Source: Marispirochaeta sp. (GTDB taxonomy: Bacteria > Spirochaetota > Spirochaetia > JC444 > Marispirochaetaceae). From it: a stretch of 64,000 nucleotides of DNA. The notes under the pieces were generated by a model. It was given only the letters and a program-made list of their open reading frames with translations. It was not told where the DNA came from and searched no databases. Below are positions 35,562-46,000 of the stretch, piece by piece; the first letter of the stretch is position 1, and every line of letters begins with the position of its first letter. The stretch lies in contig NZ_OY764212.1 in the NCBI RefSeq assembly GCF_963668165.1, forward strand, positions 868,001 to 932,000, in the 5' to 3' direction. A program made the position numbers and the translations under genes.

Positions 35562-36623
35562 CTACCGCGGAGTGACATGAGGATTTAATATATCCCTCAG
35601 GTAAATAATTGTTCCAAATTTATCAAGAAGTGCATCACGACCTTTGTACTCTATGACTGCATAGCCATCATGAAAAACATCAGCGTCATCAAATATCGGA
35701 TTGATTAATGTTTCCCCATCCTTCATTAAATATCCGTATAGCATTTTTTCTCGCGTGTTGTCAAAAACGCCAATTATTGCATAATTTTCAATAAAATCAG
35801 AAAACACTACAACATTTTCAGATAATTCCTTTACTATATCCCCACTTTTATTAATAAGTCGCCAGAATGGATAGAACGGTTGTTTTTTTTCGAACGTACG
35901 ATATTGAACTGCAGCAATTCCTTGATTAAAAGCGAAACCATAATTATATTTAGGTGGAATAATGAATCTTCCACTTAAATCGATGTACCCCACTTTGTCA
36001 TTAAATGACGCTTCACACAACCCATCTGAAAACTCACCCAGAATAGTAAACTTTGGTGGAAGTATAATCTCTCCACTATTATTTATTAACCCCTTTTGTA
36101 TGCCCTCATTTGTTTTGACCCAATAAACAGCATACCCATTAGAAAAATTTCCTCCTCCTGATATAGCTAAATCTGGAAAAACATCTTCGCCATTTTTGTT
36201 TATATAATATGCTTTTTGTGTTGTTCTTACTATTGCATAATCCTCGCTAAACGATTTTGCATGCAAATATCCCTCTAGTTTTACTTTACCACTGTAGTCA
36301 TAAAAACCATATACTCCATCCATTTTAAATAGGATCATTCCATTATTTGGTTTTTCAACGTAATCCGCCTCTGTGCTAAAAACAATTTCACCTTTTTCAT
36401 TTATTACATGATAACCTTTCTCATCTTTTACTACTGCTATACCATCGACGAAATCTGTCCCGGAATCAAACTGTGCTGGTATAACAGCCCCTAAATCTGA
36501 ATCCAAATATCCAGTTGAGCTTTCAAATTCAAATCTTATTCTTCTCAGATCATCTTGAGGGAAAACACTACAGCTACAGGATAATATAACTAAAATTATG
36601 TATGCACTCTTCCATATTTTCAT
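35562..36623 (-). CDS. WG-repeat lipoprotein, candidate immunity for module 5
   Basis: 353 residues from ATG 36623 (GGAG upstream); longer starts would run into the RHS module. Lipoprotein-type signal ILVILSCSCSVFPQ. The body is built of WG/KWG-type beta repeats: KGYHVINEKGEIVFSTEADY, FKMDGVYGFYDYSGKVKLEG and KVGYIDLSGRFIIPPKYNYG. Such repeats are common in surface or periplasmic proteins. It starts four bases after the stop of module 5. Confidence 0.72.
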   Translation of the reverse strand: MKIWKSAYIILVILSCSCSVFPQDDLRRIRFEFESSTGYLDSDLGAVIPAQFDSGTDFVDGIAVVKDEKGYHVINEKGEIVFSTEADYVEKPNNGMILFKMDGVYGFYDYSGKVKLEGYLHAKSFSEDYAIVRTTQKAYYINKNGEDVFPDLAISGGGNFSNGYAVYWVKTNEGIQKGLINNSGEIILPPKFTILGEFSDGLCEASFNDKVGYIDLSGRFIIPPKYNYGFAFNQGIAAVQYRTFEKKQPFYPFWRLINKSGDIVKELSENVVVFSDFIENYAIIGVFDNTREKMLYGYLMKDGETLINPIFDDADVFHDGYAVIEYKGRDALLDKFGTIIYLRDILNPHVTPR

Positions 36624-36627
36624 AAGT

Positions 36628-37728
36628 CTACTCCAAAGGAAGATAATGAAAATCCTCATATACAAAAGTGTCTTCAAAATCATTTTGATTGTCATATTCG
36701 AATTGTTCGACTTCTCCACCACTATAATGGGCTCCCGAAATAGGACCATCCTCTTCAACATCTACAATACCCATATGCTCTGCTGGGTGGCCGGTTTCCA
36801 TCATCACTGCGTTTGCACCAGTATTTGGTATATCTTTTGTTTGACCACTATAATGATCAATATAATTAGGTATATCTTCAGGGTTTTCACCAACTTTATA
36901 ATCATCAGGATCAGGCCAATCATCGGGAGTCAAGCCTGCATCATCCATAACATCGGTACAAAATTCATCACACTTGCTACCAGGTTCATCAAAGTCTAAA
37001 TTATCAATAATTGCTCGTTTCAACGGATCATCAACCTGACCAGTCCCTCCCACCTCAGGCATCAATCCGAATGGGTCCACCAAATTCACCGGATCATTCC
37101 CTACATAGGCATACCAGTTTACGCCGTCTTTTATCGGATCAACCGTGGTCCACCTCGCAACCTCCGGTTTATAATCCCTGAAACCATAATCATACAGCCC
37201 CACCTTCGGGTCAAACTTCTTCCCGTTGAAACCGAATACCGTAGCAGACAAGGCATTCCAGCCCACGCCATTGTGGCTATTTCCGTTGTTCCGGTGTGGC
37301 CGGTCATAGCGATTGCCCCAGACATCAAAGCTGTAGGCGTCCTTCTGGTTTCCCCATTCATCCGTCATGCCGACAACTGAACCGAGGATATCCTGCAGAT
37401 AGTAGTCCTTGTCTTTACAGCGCAGGCGTCCCCAGCCTGTTTGGTCGAGTTCTGTTCTCGAGAGGTGCCGTCCATTGGCTGTTATGTATTCCGCCATGGG
37501 TTTGAATCTGTTCGAGAAGGATGGGAAGAAGGAGCGCGATCTTCTGTTCACTTCATACTCAGTATCACGGTAACAGATAAGGATGTCAAAACTCAGGGCT
37601 TCATAGAGGTAGGTCTCCGTACTCTCCCTGTTCCATTCCAGTTGTTTATGGAAGCCGTAACTCGTGTTCATTAGCGCCCCTCCAATCCCTTGCCGGTAAA
37701 GCTTCATAGCGGTGAGCGCTGTCTTCAT
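36628..37728 (-). CDS. RHS module 5: orphan RHS C terminus with Cys/His amidase-like tip
   Basis: 366 residues. The first ~18 come from the border repeat, then sequence joins the RHS core (STETYLYEALSFDILICYRD through GVNWYAYVGNDPVNLVDPFG). The tip (~135 residues) has CDEFCTDVMDDAGLTP, then GHPAEHMGIVDVEEDGPISG and AHYSGG, resembling the Cys-helix and His-strand of NlpC/P60 or CHAP peptidases, so a cell-wall amidase or endopeptidase is plausible. No export signal; probably a silent tip donor. Confidence 0.7.
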   Translation of the reverse strand: MKTALTAMKLYRQGIGGALMNTSYGFHKQLEWNRESTETYLYEALSFDILICYRDTEYEVNRRSRSFFPSFSNRFKPMAEYITANGRHLSRTELDQTGWGRLRCKDKDYYLQDILGSVVGMTDEWGNQKDAYSFDVWGNRYDRPHRNNGNSHNGVGWNALSATVFGFNGKKFDPKVGLYDYGFRDYKPEVARWTTVDPIKDGVNWYAYVGNDPVNLVDPFGLMPEVGGTGQVDDPLKRAIIDNLDFDEPGSKCDEFCTDVMDDAGLTPDDWPDPDDYKVGENPEDIPNYIDHYSGQTKDIPNTGANAVMMETGHPAEHMGIVDVEEDGPISGAHYSGGEVEQFEYDNQNDFEDTFVYEDFHYLPLE

Positions 37729-38060
37729 GTACTTTCACTTTCCATACCATTAGTTGCATCCACATTCTTTATCCGCGCGAATCGGTAGTATGCGAATCCG
37801 CGGAAATAAGGAAGAAAGAAACGTCAGAAATAAACGCATTCTTTTCGCCTACCCCGACGGTTCTTTCTCCAGATTTTCTTTCCTTCTCTTACCTGTCAAT
37901 GATCACAAGTTTTTAACAACTTTTTTACCTTCATGCCGGTTTTTGTTGAACCGCAACAAGCATATTCCTCGCGCACCGAATAGGTCGTTGGACCAGACGC
38001 CACCTTTCATTCTCATTCCTTAAGGTCGGCGCAGGTCAACGCAGTCATTCGGCGGTGATG
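37680..38060. repeat. Module-border repeat, copy C (longest)
   Basis: Runs from CCAATCCCTTGCCGG through CCATACCATTAGTTGCATCC, GCGAATCCGCGGAAATAAGG, CTACCCCGACGGTTCTTTCT and TTCATGCCGG to AAGGTCGGCGCAGGTCAACG and GTCATTCGGCGG. It is the uninterrupted version of copy A and overlaps the 5' end of module 5. From 38060 to 38157 nothing else is visible. Confidence 0.85.
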
Positions 38061-38157
38061 CTCTGAATACTATATCTGTACAAAATGACAATTTCATTAC
38101 CCTCGTATAAAATCCGGCAGGACATTGATGTTAGGCAATACTTTGTGGTACTAACTA

Positions 38158-38862
38158 TTACCCTGGGATATCCGGTTCAGGTAATTCAACTTGGATCTTC
38201 AATCCATTAATATCAATTGGAACAGTTCCTCCTGATTCAATATTAATATCTTTTACTAAGTCACCATTTGATGAGGCGAACATCATTACATGATTATATG
38301 GCACAAATGGAACTGAAGGATACTTTAATACATCTCCTTTATTAGCAGCTCTCATTTTAAATGATACAAACCATATATAATTCTCATTTTCAGAATGACC
38401 TGTTCTTCGATTCTCAGCATCATGGACAATTTTTTTAATAAGTTTTCCGTTTTCATCATATAAATAACTATCACTTGCATTTATGAGAAGAGCATGCTGA
38501 GCAAACAAAATTCTTTTTGCATCATCTAAAATTATTATTTCAAATTGACCAGTAATTTTTTCCGTATTATTTAACAATATACCGTCAAAATTATATATAG
38601 CGGTTTCATATTCTCTGTGATTGTCGTATCTCCAAGATGTTACAATAATTACCCGCTCTAATTCTTCAGAAATGTGATAATAATCCTGAACACTATTTGC
38701 AAGACTATCATTTCCCAACATAGTTAGTGGTTTAATAGGAACAACTATATTGCTTCTGGTGAAAAGAATACCATCATCAATAAAATGTGGTTCATCATTA
38801 CCTTGAGCCGCTACACAAATGGTCAAGCAACAAACTAATACAGTAAAATAAATTCTTTTCAT
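38158..38862 (-). CDS. Secreted protein, candidate immunity for module 4
   Basis: 234 residues with a classical signal peptide (MKRIYFTVLVCCLTICVAAQ). The rest is beta-rich with no recognised family; SYLYDENGKLIKKIVHD resembles a propeller blade. It begins 12 bases after module 4. A periplasmic product fits protection from the M23-type tip (inference from position and signal). Confidence 0.62.
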   Translation of the reverse strand: MKRIYFTVLVCCLTICVAAQGNDEPHFIDDGILFTRSNIVVPIKPLTMLGNDSLANSVQDYYHISEELERVIIVTSWRYDNHREYETAIYNFDGILLNNTEKITGQFEIIILDDAKRILFAQHALLINASDSYLYDENGKLIKKIVHDAENRRTGHSENENYIWFVSFKMRAANKGDVLKYPSVPFVPYNHVMMFASSNGDLVKDINIESGGTVPIDINGLKIQVELPEPDIPG

Positions 38863-38874
38863 TTGATCCTCTTA

Positions 38875-39775
38875 TTACAACCCTGATACATTTCCCTGAC
38901 TATCTCTCTGTATACCATAAAATTCATCCCTTCCCTCTTTTGGAATATATCCTTCTGGTACATGATCAACACCGGAATGTGGTTTTGTTCTCAAGCCTTC
39001 TTCCTGGGCACCATAGCCTGAAGTGATATTACTATCACCTACAAAAGGACTTTCTACTCCTGGATCGATATCATTGTTGTCCCCACCCCCAAACTTTCTT
39101 TGCTCGTGGTGGACATGAGGTCCAGTAGTATGTCCATTACTCGGATCAGCCATTCTTCCTATTGGATCACCTGTATGGACTCTCGTTCCAGGTGATTTTG
39201 TAGATTCTGGATCTAAGTGTCCATCTTGATCATAATAACCATCTTCTGTATTAATAGAAGTTCTCCAGCCCATACCTGTATCATGATTATTTGGATCCTG
39301 CCATCCGGAACGGAAAACTACTCCGTCATTTTGTGCGTAAACAATTTCACCTTCACCTGGTAGGTTTACAATAGCTTCCATTCTTCTTGCATCAGCATAA
39401 GGATTCGGAGGCTGACCCGTCCCACCTACCTCCGGCAACAACCCCAACGGATCAACCCAGTTCACCGGATCATTCCCTACATAGGCATACCAGTTTGTGC
39501 CCGAACGTATTGGGTCTATTGTGGTCCACCTATTAATTTCTGGCTTGTAGTCCCGAAAGCCGTAGTCGATTAAAGCGACTTTCGGATCAAACCGCTTACC
39601 ATTATAGCCGTAATGTGTAGGGAAGAGGTCGGTATAAGAATGGCCATTTTTCTTGTGGTACTCCTTACCCCATACATCATACCGGTATTCCTCTTTCTGG
39701 TGTCCATGTTCGTCGGTTAATCCCACAACCGATCCCAGTATATCATGAAGGTAATAGTCTGTGTTTGTATGGCGC
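38875..39775 (-). CDS. RHS module 4: orphan RHS C terminus with M23 (LytM) peptidase tip
   Basis: About 300 residues. The RHS core end is TNTDYYLHDILGSVVGLTDE through TNWYAYVGNDPVNWVDPLGL; the ATG-like start near 39726 is arbitrary because the core continues upstream to about 39775. The tip reads GWRTSINTEDGYYDQDGHLD, then RVHTGDPIGRMADPSNGHTT and GPHVHHEQRK. This carries the GHL and HxH (GPHxH) zinc motifs of M23 endopeptidases, which cut peptidoglycan cross-links. The N terminus is lost and there is no export signal, so it is probably a tip donor. Confidence 0.8.
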
Positions 39776-40052
39776 GGATGCTTTCTTCATCCGGGTGAAT
39801 CTGTCCCCAATCCGACCAACTCGCGAGACCTTAATCCGCCCAAATCTGCGGTATTTTGAATGACGAGCTGTTCGGTCAGTCCTCCTGAAAAAAATTTCTT
39901 TCTCTATTTCGTGTCAATGAACGTTTTTACATATCCCCGAATCGTTTAATTGGAGCAGACATCCCGGAATAATCAGAGATGCAGTTCAATTTGGTCATTC
40001 GGCGATAAAATGTTTCTATATACTCTTCAACATGACGTTGAAAACGTCTTTT
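39776..40052. other. Gene-free stretch between module 4 and the module 3 immunity gene
   Basis: No coding frame. It keeps traces of the border repeat (GTCATTCGGCGATAAAATG near 40000; GTGTCAATGAACG near 39930), so it may be a diverged fourth copy. Confidence 0.5.
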
Positions 40053-40715
40053 TTATAAATCATAGTCCTTATACAATTGTCTTAAATTACTTTTTTCAGA
40101 AATTAAAAGTTTAGTTTCGCCAATTCGTTCTATCAAATCATCGTTAAAAAAGAAAGCCAAATTGTTGTGTGCTAATAAATCTAAGATATGCAAGTCGATA
40201 TTTTCTATCTTTGTACCGTAAAAACTAACATACTTCAAGCTCTCGGGGACATTTATGAACAGAGGCAATGAGGGAAGGTGTGCACCATGTATTTCAAGAA
40301 ACTCTAAATGTTCATTTTCTGATAAGTCAATAGTCGACAAATTTTCAATTAGTATAGTTTCATTACAAGAAAATGCAATTACCATTGGCATTCTTTTAAT
40401 GAAATTGAGATCTTTAATTTTTGCAAAACTCAATTGAAAAACTTCTAATCCACTTGCATTATCAAGAAATGAGAAATCAGTTTCACGTAAATCAGAAAAG
40501 CTTATTGATAGCTTTTTAAGACTTTTAAATTTTGATAATCCCTCTATTTTTGCTATTATAGGAATAGTCTTTGATAGAAGAATTTCGGTCGTGTCACTTT
40601 TAAAATCTAATATTTTAAATTCCCCATTTGTACCGATAACTTTTACAGTGTCTGCTGTTATTTTTGGTGTACACGCAACTAATAATAGAAATAAAAACAA
40701 AGATAAATTCTTCAT
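40053..40715 (-). CDS. Leucine-rich-repeat-like lipoprotein, candidate immunity for module 3
   Basis: 220 residues with lipobox LLLVACTP (Cys about residue 15). The body has irregular leucine-rich repeats: LSKFKSLKKLSISFSDLRET, NASGLEVFQLSFAKIKDLNF and LSENEHLEFLEIHGAHL. A curved LRR surface is suited to binding a partner protein. It lies directly downstream of module 3. Confidence 0.68.
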   Translation of the reverse strand: MKNLSLFLFLLLVACTPKITADTVKVIGTNGEFKILDFKSDTTEILLSKTIPIIAKIEGLSKFKSLKKLSISFSDLRETDFSFLDNASGLEVFQLSFAKIKDLNFIKRMPMVIAFSCNETILIENLSTIDLSENEHLEFLEIHGAHLPSLPLFINVPESLKYVSFYGTKIENIDLHILDLLAHNNLAFFFNDDLIERIGETKLLISEKSNLRQLYKDYDL

Positions 40716-40792
40716 CGACTATCCTCTTAATATGATTTCATCCCTTACAAAACATCACCAAATTCAATCAGTTAAATACCATTTTATTGTGA

Positions 40793-41605
40793 CTATTGAA
40801 GCGGTTCTAATGGAACGTATGTCCAATGATCATTCCTATGGTCATCATTATCTCTCGTTGTTTGTGTGGCATCGTCAATACCGTTTGTTCCATAGCGAGT
40901 ATAGGTATCGAGATCTGTATCAGTATTATCATAATACTCCATATGAGTTGGATTATCCACGCTCTCATTTGTAGAATCATAAAAGCCATATCCATTTGTT
41001 CCCTCAGGTGGTTCAGCATTCCTGTTATTTGGATAGTTGTCATAAATATCGTCAACTGATGCTGTATTACCATTCCATTGTTCGCCACCTTGCCCCCGAG
41101 GATCCATCCCGGCATTTAACGCCTCATTCCACGCTGTTATATCACAATGATATCCACTTGGATTGTCAGGTACTTGTGGCTCCGGCGCTTCTACTGGATT
41201 GTATTGACTATATCCTTGCTTGGACGGTGGCAATGGCTCTTCAGGCGTCCCATCCCCCGGGACCTCCGGCAGCAACCCCAACGGATCCACAAAATTCACC
41301 GGATCATTCCCCACATAGGCATACCAGTTCTTGCCTGAGCGTATCGGATCTACAGTCGTCCAGCGGTTAATATCCGGCTTGTAGTCCCTGAACCCGTAAT
41401 CATAGAGCCCCACCTTCGGGTCAAACTTCTTCCCGTTAAAACCGTACAGCGTTGCAGTCAAGGCATTCCAGCCCGCGCTATTGTGATTATCATGCCTTTG
41501 TTGGGGCCGGTCATAACGATTGCCCCAGACATCGAAGCTGTAGGCTTCTCTCTGATTCCCCCGCTCATCGGTAACCCCAATAACCGAACCGAGGATATTC
41601 TACCG
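40793..41605 (-). CDS. RHS module 3: orphan RHS C terminus with Cys/His amidase-like tip
   Basis: The frame extends up to a TAG near 41603 (YYR-stop-NILGSVIG, where the intact copy has YYLQDILGSVVG). Core end: KNWYAYVGNDPVNFVDPLGL. The tip (~150 residues) starts with a Pro-rich linker, then YHCDITAWNEALNAGMDPRG, QWNGNTASVDDIYDNYP and NPTHMEYYDNTD. A Cys on the first helix and a later His on a strand suggest an NlpC/Tae-like papain-fold amidase (inference). No N-terminal signal. In-frame stop and truncation mark it as a silent cassette. Confidence 0.65.
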
Positions 41606-41675
41606 GTAGTAGTTTTTGTCGGTCGAAGATGTATCTTTTATACAAAGTGTTCTTTCTATACATAAGGCATTTTGA

Positions 41676-41876
41676 CTAAATAACAACAAGAATAAGTCTC
41701 AATAATCCAAAAAAGATAATAAGAATACTCAAAACACGAATAAAAATATATGCCTTGCTGATTTGGTCAGTGGTAAACCGTTTTTTAGGATTTTTTTTTA
41801 CCATTTTTGAAACAGTCGTAAAGAAATAAAATCCAACAATTAGATTGAAAATGCCTGTCAATATCCCCAGATCCAT
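41676..41876 (-). CDS. Small two-helix membrane protein, candidate immunity for module 2
   Basis: 66 residues with two hydrophobic segments (GIFNLIVGFYFFTTVS and VLSILIIFFGLLRLILVVI) around a basic loop (KKNPKKRF). GGAG lies upstream on the minus strand. Unrecognised family. It sits 20 bases after module 2, whose tip is hydrophobic; a membrane immunity protein fits a membrane-acting toxin. Confidence 0.55.
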   Translation of the reverse strand: MDLGILTGIFNLIVGFYFFTTVSKMVKKNPKKRFTTDQISKAYIFIRVLSILIIFFGLLRLILVVI

Positions 41877-41896
41877 ATGGAACTCCTATTACGCCT

Positions 41897-42604
41897 CTAA
41901 TTTCCTTCTTTTACTTCTACAGAAGGAGGATCAAACCCAGTCTCCGCAAATCCGTACGATGCAACTTCTAAGAGCAAGTCGGTTGATGATGGGATTTCAT
42001 TTCCATAAAATGCTGTAGCAATTTCGGCAATTCCATATGATATTTGGCTTACACCTCCCATAACAGCAACAACAACGCCTGGAGAAGCTAATCCTCCAGA
42101 GAAATATTCTACAACGGCTGCTCCTGTTACTATTGTACTTCCTGCTGCAATATCAACTATTCCTTCGATTATTTGCTCAATTAAAACTTCCAATCCCCAT
42201 AAATCCCGTAAATTCACCGGATCATTCTCCACATAAGCATACCAGTTCCTACCATCTCGTATCGGATCAACCGTGGTCCACCGGGAAACCTCCGGCTTGT
42301 AGTCCCTGAACCCATAATCATACAGCCCAACCTTCGGATCAAACCGCTTTCCGTTAAAACCGAAGAGTGTGGCCGGCACGGCATTCCAGCCTGCGCTATT
42401 GTATCTATTTCCGTTGTTCCGAGGCGGTCGGTCATACCGGTTACCCCACACATCGTAGCAGTATTCTTCCCGCTGGTTCCCCCGCTCGTCGGTAACCCCA
42501 ACAACCGATCCCAGTATATCATGCAGGTAATAGTCTGTGTCGGTATGGCGCGGATGGCGATTATCGAATCGCTCGTTTGCCGCAAAGGCGGAGCGTCTTG
42601 CCAT
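41897..42604 (-). CDS. RHS module 2: orphan RHS C terminus with hydrophobic tip
   Basis: 235 residues. Core end: DTDYYLHDILGSVVGVTDER through RNWYAYVENDPVNLRDLWGL, where DLWGL is a variant of DPLGL. The ~90-residue tip is Gly/Ala/Val-rich and hydrophobic (IVDIAAGSTIVTGAAVVEYF, then GVVVAVMGGVSQISYGIAEI), like pore-forming or membrane-inserting peptides. No export signal. Likely a silent tip donor. Confidence 0.68.
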   Translation of the reverse strand: MARRSAFAANERFDNRHPRHTDTDYYLHDILGSVVGVTDERGNQREEYCYDVWGNRYDRPPRNNGNRYNSAGWNAVPATLFGFNGKRFDPKVGLYDYGFRDYKPEVSRWTTVDPIRDGRNWYAYVENDPVNLRDLWGLEVLIEQIIEGIVDIAAGSTIVTGAAVVEYFSGGLASPGVVVAVMGGVSQISYGIAEIATAFYGNEIPSSTDLLLEVASYGFAETGFDPPSVEVKEGN

Positions 42605-42663
42605 TATTTCATTTTCTCATATTACAGAAAACCCATTTTTTGGGTAGTTTATAGAGGCGCCTG

Positions 42664-43050
42664 CTATTCATTAGCTGCAAACAAATGTAAATAATATGTT
42701 GAAAAGATTAATCCTGGAAAAAACCAGAAAATATGTTTAGCCATAATATTTCCAAAAAAAGAATATATGCACAAGAAAGTGAAGACCAAAGTACTCAGGT
42801 AAACACTATGTTTGGCAAAAATATAATTCAGCTGTATGATTGGGTTTTTCCTATACCGTATTTCAAAAATAACAATACACCAAGAAAACACGAGCCCACA
42901 TATATATAAAGAGAAAATGAGTGTTACATAATCTTTTATACTCTCATCCATAAACAGAATATGCGCTAACTCAACGCAAACTGAGATAAAAGTTGCTATT
43001 CCAAGTATAATTAGAGAATGATGTATATGTCTTTTTTGTATACTCATCAT
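42664..43050 (-). CDS. Four-helix membrane protein, candidate immunity for the large RHS protein
   Basis: 128 residues with about four transmembrane helices (HHSLIILGIATFISVCVELA, IFSLYICGLVFSWCIVIFEI, STLVFTFLCIYSFFG and IFWFFPGLIFSTYYLHLF). AAGGAG precedes the start. The family is unrecognised. Location 27 bases behind the RHS stop and membrane topology recall immunity proteins to pore formers. Confidence 0.62.
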   Translation of the reverse strand: MMSIQKRHIHHSLIILGIATFISVCVELAHILFMDESIKDYVTLIFSLYICGLVFSWCIVIFEIRYRKNPIIQLNYIFAKHSVYLSTLVFTFLCIYSFFGNIMAKHIFWFFPGLIFSTYYLHLFAANE

Positions 43051-43077
43051 TTTGGAAATCTCCTTAAGAAATTAATT

Positions 43078-46000
43078 TTATTCAAAGAAGTCAATTATTG
43101 TATCAATAGTAATGGTTTGCGACCAAATAACTCCTCCACCGACTCCAACACCACTAATTCCTTCCCATTCATTCTCATTGTTATCATATGAACCAGCTAA
43201 ACCTATACCAATTGTAGTCGTTTCTTGTATTTCATCATCTAATGTTTCTATAGTGCCTTCGTCTTGAGTAAAAGAACCTGTGCGGTTTGTCGATACCCCC
43301 ACAAAAGTTCCTCCTCCAATAGTTACGTATGGAGAGACCCCTCCTATTGAATCCCATGCTAAACCAAGTTCCAAGCTAACAGCTGGACCTATTCCTATTG
43401 TTATACCAACTCCGATTGTGTTTACTATTGGCTCTTCAGACGTCCCATCTCCCGGAACCTCCGGCAGCAACCCCAACGGATCAACCCAGTTCACCGGATC
43501 ATTCTCCACATAAGCATACCAGTTCTTCCCCGAGCGTATTGGGTCTATGGTGGTCCACCTGTTAATGGCAGGCTTATAATCCCTGAAACCATAATCATAC
43601 AGCCCAACCTTCGGATCAAACTTCTTCCCGTTAAAACCGAATAACGTGGCCGGCACGGCATTCCAGCCTGCGCTATTGTGATTAGCATGCCTTTGTCGTG
43701 GCCGGTCATAGCGATTACCCCAGACATCAAAGCTGTAGGCTTGCCGCTGGTTCCCCCGCTCGTCTGTCACGCCGACAACCGAACCGAGTACATCCTGCAG
43801 ATAGTAGTCCTTGTCTTTGCAGCGAAGGCGTCCCCAGCTGCTTTCGGCAAACTCCGTTCTCGACAGGTGCCGTCCGTTGGCGGTGATGTACTCCGCTATG
43901 GGCTTGAATCTGTTCGAAAAGGATGGGAAGAAGTGTCTGCTTCGTCGGTTCACTTCATACTCAGTATCCCGGTATTCCGCCAGAATGTCAAAACTCAGGG
44001 CTTCGTAGAGGTAGGTCTCCGTACTCTCCCTGTTCCATTCCAGTTTGTTATGGAACCCATAGCTCGTGTTCAGGTAGGATGCCCGGGAGCTTCGCCGTCC
44101 CAGGGCGTCGTAGGTGTAGCGCACTCCGCTGTCGGCTTCCAGGTGTCCGGGCAGGAAGCCTTCGAAGTGTGTTTCCACCTGACTTATTCTGTTTTCCGGC
44201 GTATAAGTATAGTCAGCGCTTAGGGGACCGTCTTCTTCGCCAAGGTACTCTTTTATCAGGTTGCCGTTGGCGTCGTGCAGGTAGTTTCTGTTTCCTGTCT
44301 GCGTTATCCGGTGGGCTTCATCGTAGCTGTAGTCCACCCTCCCCCAGCCGTTGGCGCTTGTAGAAAGATTGTTTCTTGTATCGTAGCCGAAAGTCTCGGT
44401 CCATTGATACTGATGGTCGTTGAAACGGCGGTTGTAAGGGTTGATCTCCCGATAGGCGTCCTGGAGTTGGTTCTTTGTTTCAGGATCAAGGTTCAGTCTG
44501 GTCGCGAAGGGCGTCGCTCCCTCAACCGGAGTTACATGCCAGCGGGGATGTTCATGCGACGATAATCCCCGGTACTTTTTGTAGACCCCCATCCTGGGGA
44601 CGGAACGTTCCTTAAGCCGTTCTTTAAGCTCGTGGTCATTGTCTATCTGCGGCAGCGCAAAGCTCATTCCTTCGTCGCCAGCCCCATGCCGCTTGTTTCC
44701 TCTGGACGTACTCGTTTTCTCCTCAGGATAGAGGCCGAAGTTCAGCCGCTGTTCAAAGTCGGTCTCGGGCTTCCCGCTTTCAAAGGGGTAGCGAACTTCG
44801 GCTATGCGTCCCGCTGCATCGTAGGCAAAGCTCATGACCTCGCCCTTTTCGTCTATCCGGAATGTCTGCTCTCCCGCTTCGTTGCAGAGGTAAGCAAAGG
44901 AGGAGAGGACCGTGTTGTGTCCCCGCTTCTTTTCGTAGGACTTTATAGCGCTTATCCTTCCTGCAGGGTCGTAGACTGTTTCTGTTACCACGTCGTTCGG
45001 GGTCGTTCTATACGTTTCTCGTCCAAGGGCGTCGTAGCGGTAGCCGGTGGTTTTGCCGTCAGGGTCGGTAACCGAGAGCAGCTCGTTCGCTTTTCCGTAG
45101 GTATAGGTTGTTATGCGATTGGCCTTTTTCCGTTCGGCGCGGATGCGGTTCCCGGCCGGGTCGTAGGCGTAGCGGGTTGTTTCGTTCAGCAGGCCGTCGG
45201 TTGCTTCTGTTAGACGATTTACCGGGTCATAGGCGAAGCTCAAGGCTTTTTCCCCGTTTTCCGCGCTTACAAGGTTCCCTGCCGGGTCGTATGCAAAACG
45301 TTTGGTCTCTCCGTTTGCAAAACGGGTTTCGATTCTCCGGTTCAGTTTGTCATAGAAATATTCTGACTGATCGCCGTTAAAATCTTTCTTGCTCAGGATG
45401 TTCCCTTCCGCGTCGTAGGTGTAACTCTGTGTGTTTCCGAGCCGGTCTATCTCCTGTATAATGCGGTTCAGTTTGTCGTATTCATAGCTGTGGGCTTTCG
45501 CTTCGCCGTCGATTTCCGCCCTCAGGTTGCCGTTCTCGTCGTACTGATAGGAATACGTATCGCCTGCAGGATTGGTGACCTGCGTCAGCCTGTTCAGATT
45601 ATCGCAGGAATAGTCTGTTTCGCGTCCGACCTCGTCGACTGCTTTGCTAATGTTTCCGGCAAGATCGTATTCGTAGTGACTGCTGCCGCCCAAAGGATTT
45701 GTTACTGTTACCGGTTTGCCGTTGCCGTCGTAGTCGTACAGGGAGGTATCCCCGGTGGCAAGCTGCCGTTCCTTGAGCAGGCCCAGGTGGTTGTACCTGC
45801 GCTTTTCTTCGTTCAGGTACGGATCGCGTATCAGGTTCACCCGGTTCAGCTCGTCGTAGCCGTACTGCGTTTCGTTGTTGTTCGCATCGATCCGTTTCGT
45901 CGGATTCAATTCCGCATCGTAAACCAACCGTACGCTGTTGCCGTTTGCATCGGTCTGTTTAATAAGCATACCGAGTTTGCTGTATTCGTACAGCGTCATT

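Noticed and set aside
41676..43050. Phage holin-like small membrane proteins
   Set aside because: No phage genes are nearby; their places behind RHS tips fit immunity proteins better.
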